Positions 63,140-64,000 of a stretch of 64,000 nt of DNA are shown one piece after another. Source of the stretch: Oceaniferula flava (GTDB lineage Bacteria > Verrucomicrobiota > Verrucomicrobiia > Verrucomicrobiales > Akkermansiaceae). The position numbers and the translations under genes were made by a program. The stretch lies in contig NZ_JAFBGL010000001.1 in NCBI RefSeq assembly GCF_016811075.1, positions 248,001 to 312,000 of the forward strand, written 5' to 3'. Below the pieces are notes generated by a model, which saw only the letters and a program-made list of their open reading frames with translations, was not told the DNA's origin and did not search any database. Within the stretch, counting starts at the first letter, position 1; each line of letters starts with the position of its first letter.

Positions 63140-64000
63140 ATGAACCAGCGAACCGACAACACATTGGAGCGAGGTGACACCATGCATTTACAGGTCTTGG
63201 AATCGGAATCGTCCGATTTCAAGACCTCTTGCGTTGTAGACTGTGGTAAAAACCTGAGGCATCTTCCCGGACGCCGAAACGTCTGGCAGGCGGTCAGTGA
63301 GGATCGCGAGATCTTGGTCAAAGTCTACGACCCGCACCCCAAGCAGCAGCGCGATGTCTCCCGCGAATGGGACAATGCCAAGCGCCTGGCCGAGGCCCAG
63401 TTAGAGGTTCCACAGCCACTGTTTCTGGTGAAATCCGAGAGCGGGCAGATTGCGGTCGGCTTCGAATGGATTCCCGATGGGGAAACGGTCGACCGCACCC
63501 TATCTCACGCCGAAGCCACGGAGCGGGCTAAGATTTTCCAGCAGTTAGTTTCTCTGCACGAGCGGCAACATGCCGCTGGTATTTTGCAAAGCGACGACCA
63601 TCTGGGTAATTACCTTTGGAGCCGTGGCCAGCTTTGGATGCTGGATGCCGGCACCTGTTTATTTTCTGACGCGCCACTCGAGGAGTCCAAACGGGTGGAA
63701 AACATGGCGGTGCTCGCGGCGAATATCCCACTCGGCCTGCGCCAGACATACGATGCTGCGGTGGCCGAGCACTATGGCCTGTCGCTCACAGGACTGGTCG
63801 ATGCCATACCGAGCTCCATCCAGAACCGCGCGCGCAAGTATTACAAGAAAACCCGGCGGTCGTGCAGTGACTTCGAGCACCACAAGGAAAACGGCAAAGA
63901 GTGGCTGGCCTGCCGTGATTTCTCCAGCAGTTTGAAATCTCGCTTGCAGGAGGACCCGGACCAATTTTTCACCGACACCTCTTGGCTCAAAGACGGCAAC
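63140..64000 (+). CDS. WaaP/Kdo kinase-like protein (partial, C-terminus cut)
   Basis: The frame stays open from ATG 63140 to the window edge (287 codons). It shows the Lys strand EILVKVYDPHPKQQ, a helix SREWDNAKRLAEAQLEVPQP, the catalytic loop AGILQSDDHLGNYLW and metal site MLDAGTCLF. These are lipopolysaccharide-kinase features. ATG 63182 (MHLQVLES) is a later possible start. It is the third kinase of this kind within 10 kb; its end lies outside the window. Confidence 0.8.
   Translation, partial: MNQRTDNTLERGDTMHLQVLESESSDFKTSCVVDCGKNLRHLPGRRNVWQAVSEDREILVKVYDPHPKQQRDVSREWDNAKRLAEAQLEVPQPLFLVKSESGQIAVGFEWIPDGETVDRTLSHAEATERAKIFQQLVSLHERQHAAGILQSDDHLGNYLWSRGQLWMLDAGTCLFSDAPLEESKRVENMAVLAANIPLGLRQTYDAAVAEHYGLSLTGLVDAIPSSIQNRARKYYKKTRRSCSDFEHHKENGKEWLACRDFSSSLKSRLQEDPDQFFTDTSWLKDGN

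Overview
The window reads as a chromosomal segment of a Gram-negative-type bacterium with a diaminopimelate peptidoglycan wall, most likely Verrucomicrobiota (order Verrucomicrobiales). The evidence is the family mix: mreBCD-mrdA and a dcw wall/division cluster, LPS and outer-membrane genes (lpxB, an LptF/LptG permease, OmpH/Skp, a beta-barrel protein, WaaP-like kinases), DUF1844 and DUF2007 proteins, and very oversized PstA and PstC permeases. Gene density is high, GC is high by eye, strong Shine-Dalgarno sites are rare, and no IS element, prophage or CRISPR array was seen. The taxonomic call is inference from gene content; no 16S rRNA gene is present.

Layout. 1-3.3 kb: minus-strand rod-shape operon mreB-mreC-mreD-mrdA (mrdA cut by the left edge). 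3.3-13.6 kb: mixed housekeeping genes (tyrS, tRNA-His, rnc, a ROK fructokinase, comF, a CPBP protease, trmD, lpxB, a degenerate M28-like membrane protein, tRNA-Ala, rsfS) and a small protein made of six 11-residue repeats. 13.6-14.2 kb: a non-coding region with five exact TTATTCACA DnaA-type boxes, the best candidate here for a replication origin. 14.2-15.8 kb: a sodium:solute symporter. 16.0-27.5 kb: the dcw cluster mraZ, rsmH, ftsL-like, ftsI, murE, murF, mraY, murD, a LysM protein and ftsW; it stops there without murG, murC, ftsQ, ftsA or ftsZ. Two copies of a bulged hairpin with compensatory stem changes lie between mraZ and rsmH.

27.6-39 kb: DUF2007 protein, rpsU with a terminator, LptF/LptG-type permease, rhomboid protease, mazG, a fused M16 peptidase, an unannotated structured RNA candidate, a histone-H1-like protein, metX, a CAP-domain protein and a stand-alone left-handed beta-helix acetyltransferase resembling the C-terminal half of archaeal-type GlmU. 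39-48 kb: the phosphate-starvation module, with pstS-pstC-pstA-pstB-phoU on the minus strand diverging from phoB-phoR and a Pho-box-like repeat between them. 48-54 kb: MATE exporter, membrane-anchored glutamate-synthase-like protein, a BaiN/HI0933-type flavoprotein needing a CTG start, an MTH1-like Nudix hydrolase, OmpH and an M48 lipoprotein. 54-64 kb: an envelope-glycan region with six glycosyltransferase-type genes, three small-molecule kinases of the WaaP/APH fold and an outer-membrane barrel, running off the right edge inside the last kinase.

The window is dominated by envelope construction: elongation (MreBCD/PBP2), septation and precursor synthesis (dcw), LPS synthesis, export and decoration, and outer-membrane protein handling, plus one complete phosphate uptake and sensing system. 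The least explained items are the candidate origin with its neighbouring repeat protein, the covarying twin hairpins, the roughly 180-nt RNA candidate, and the periplasmic insertions in PstA and PstC.
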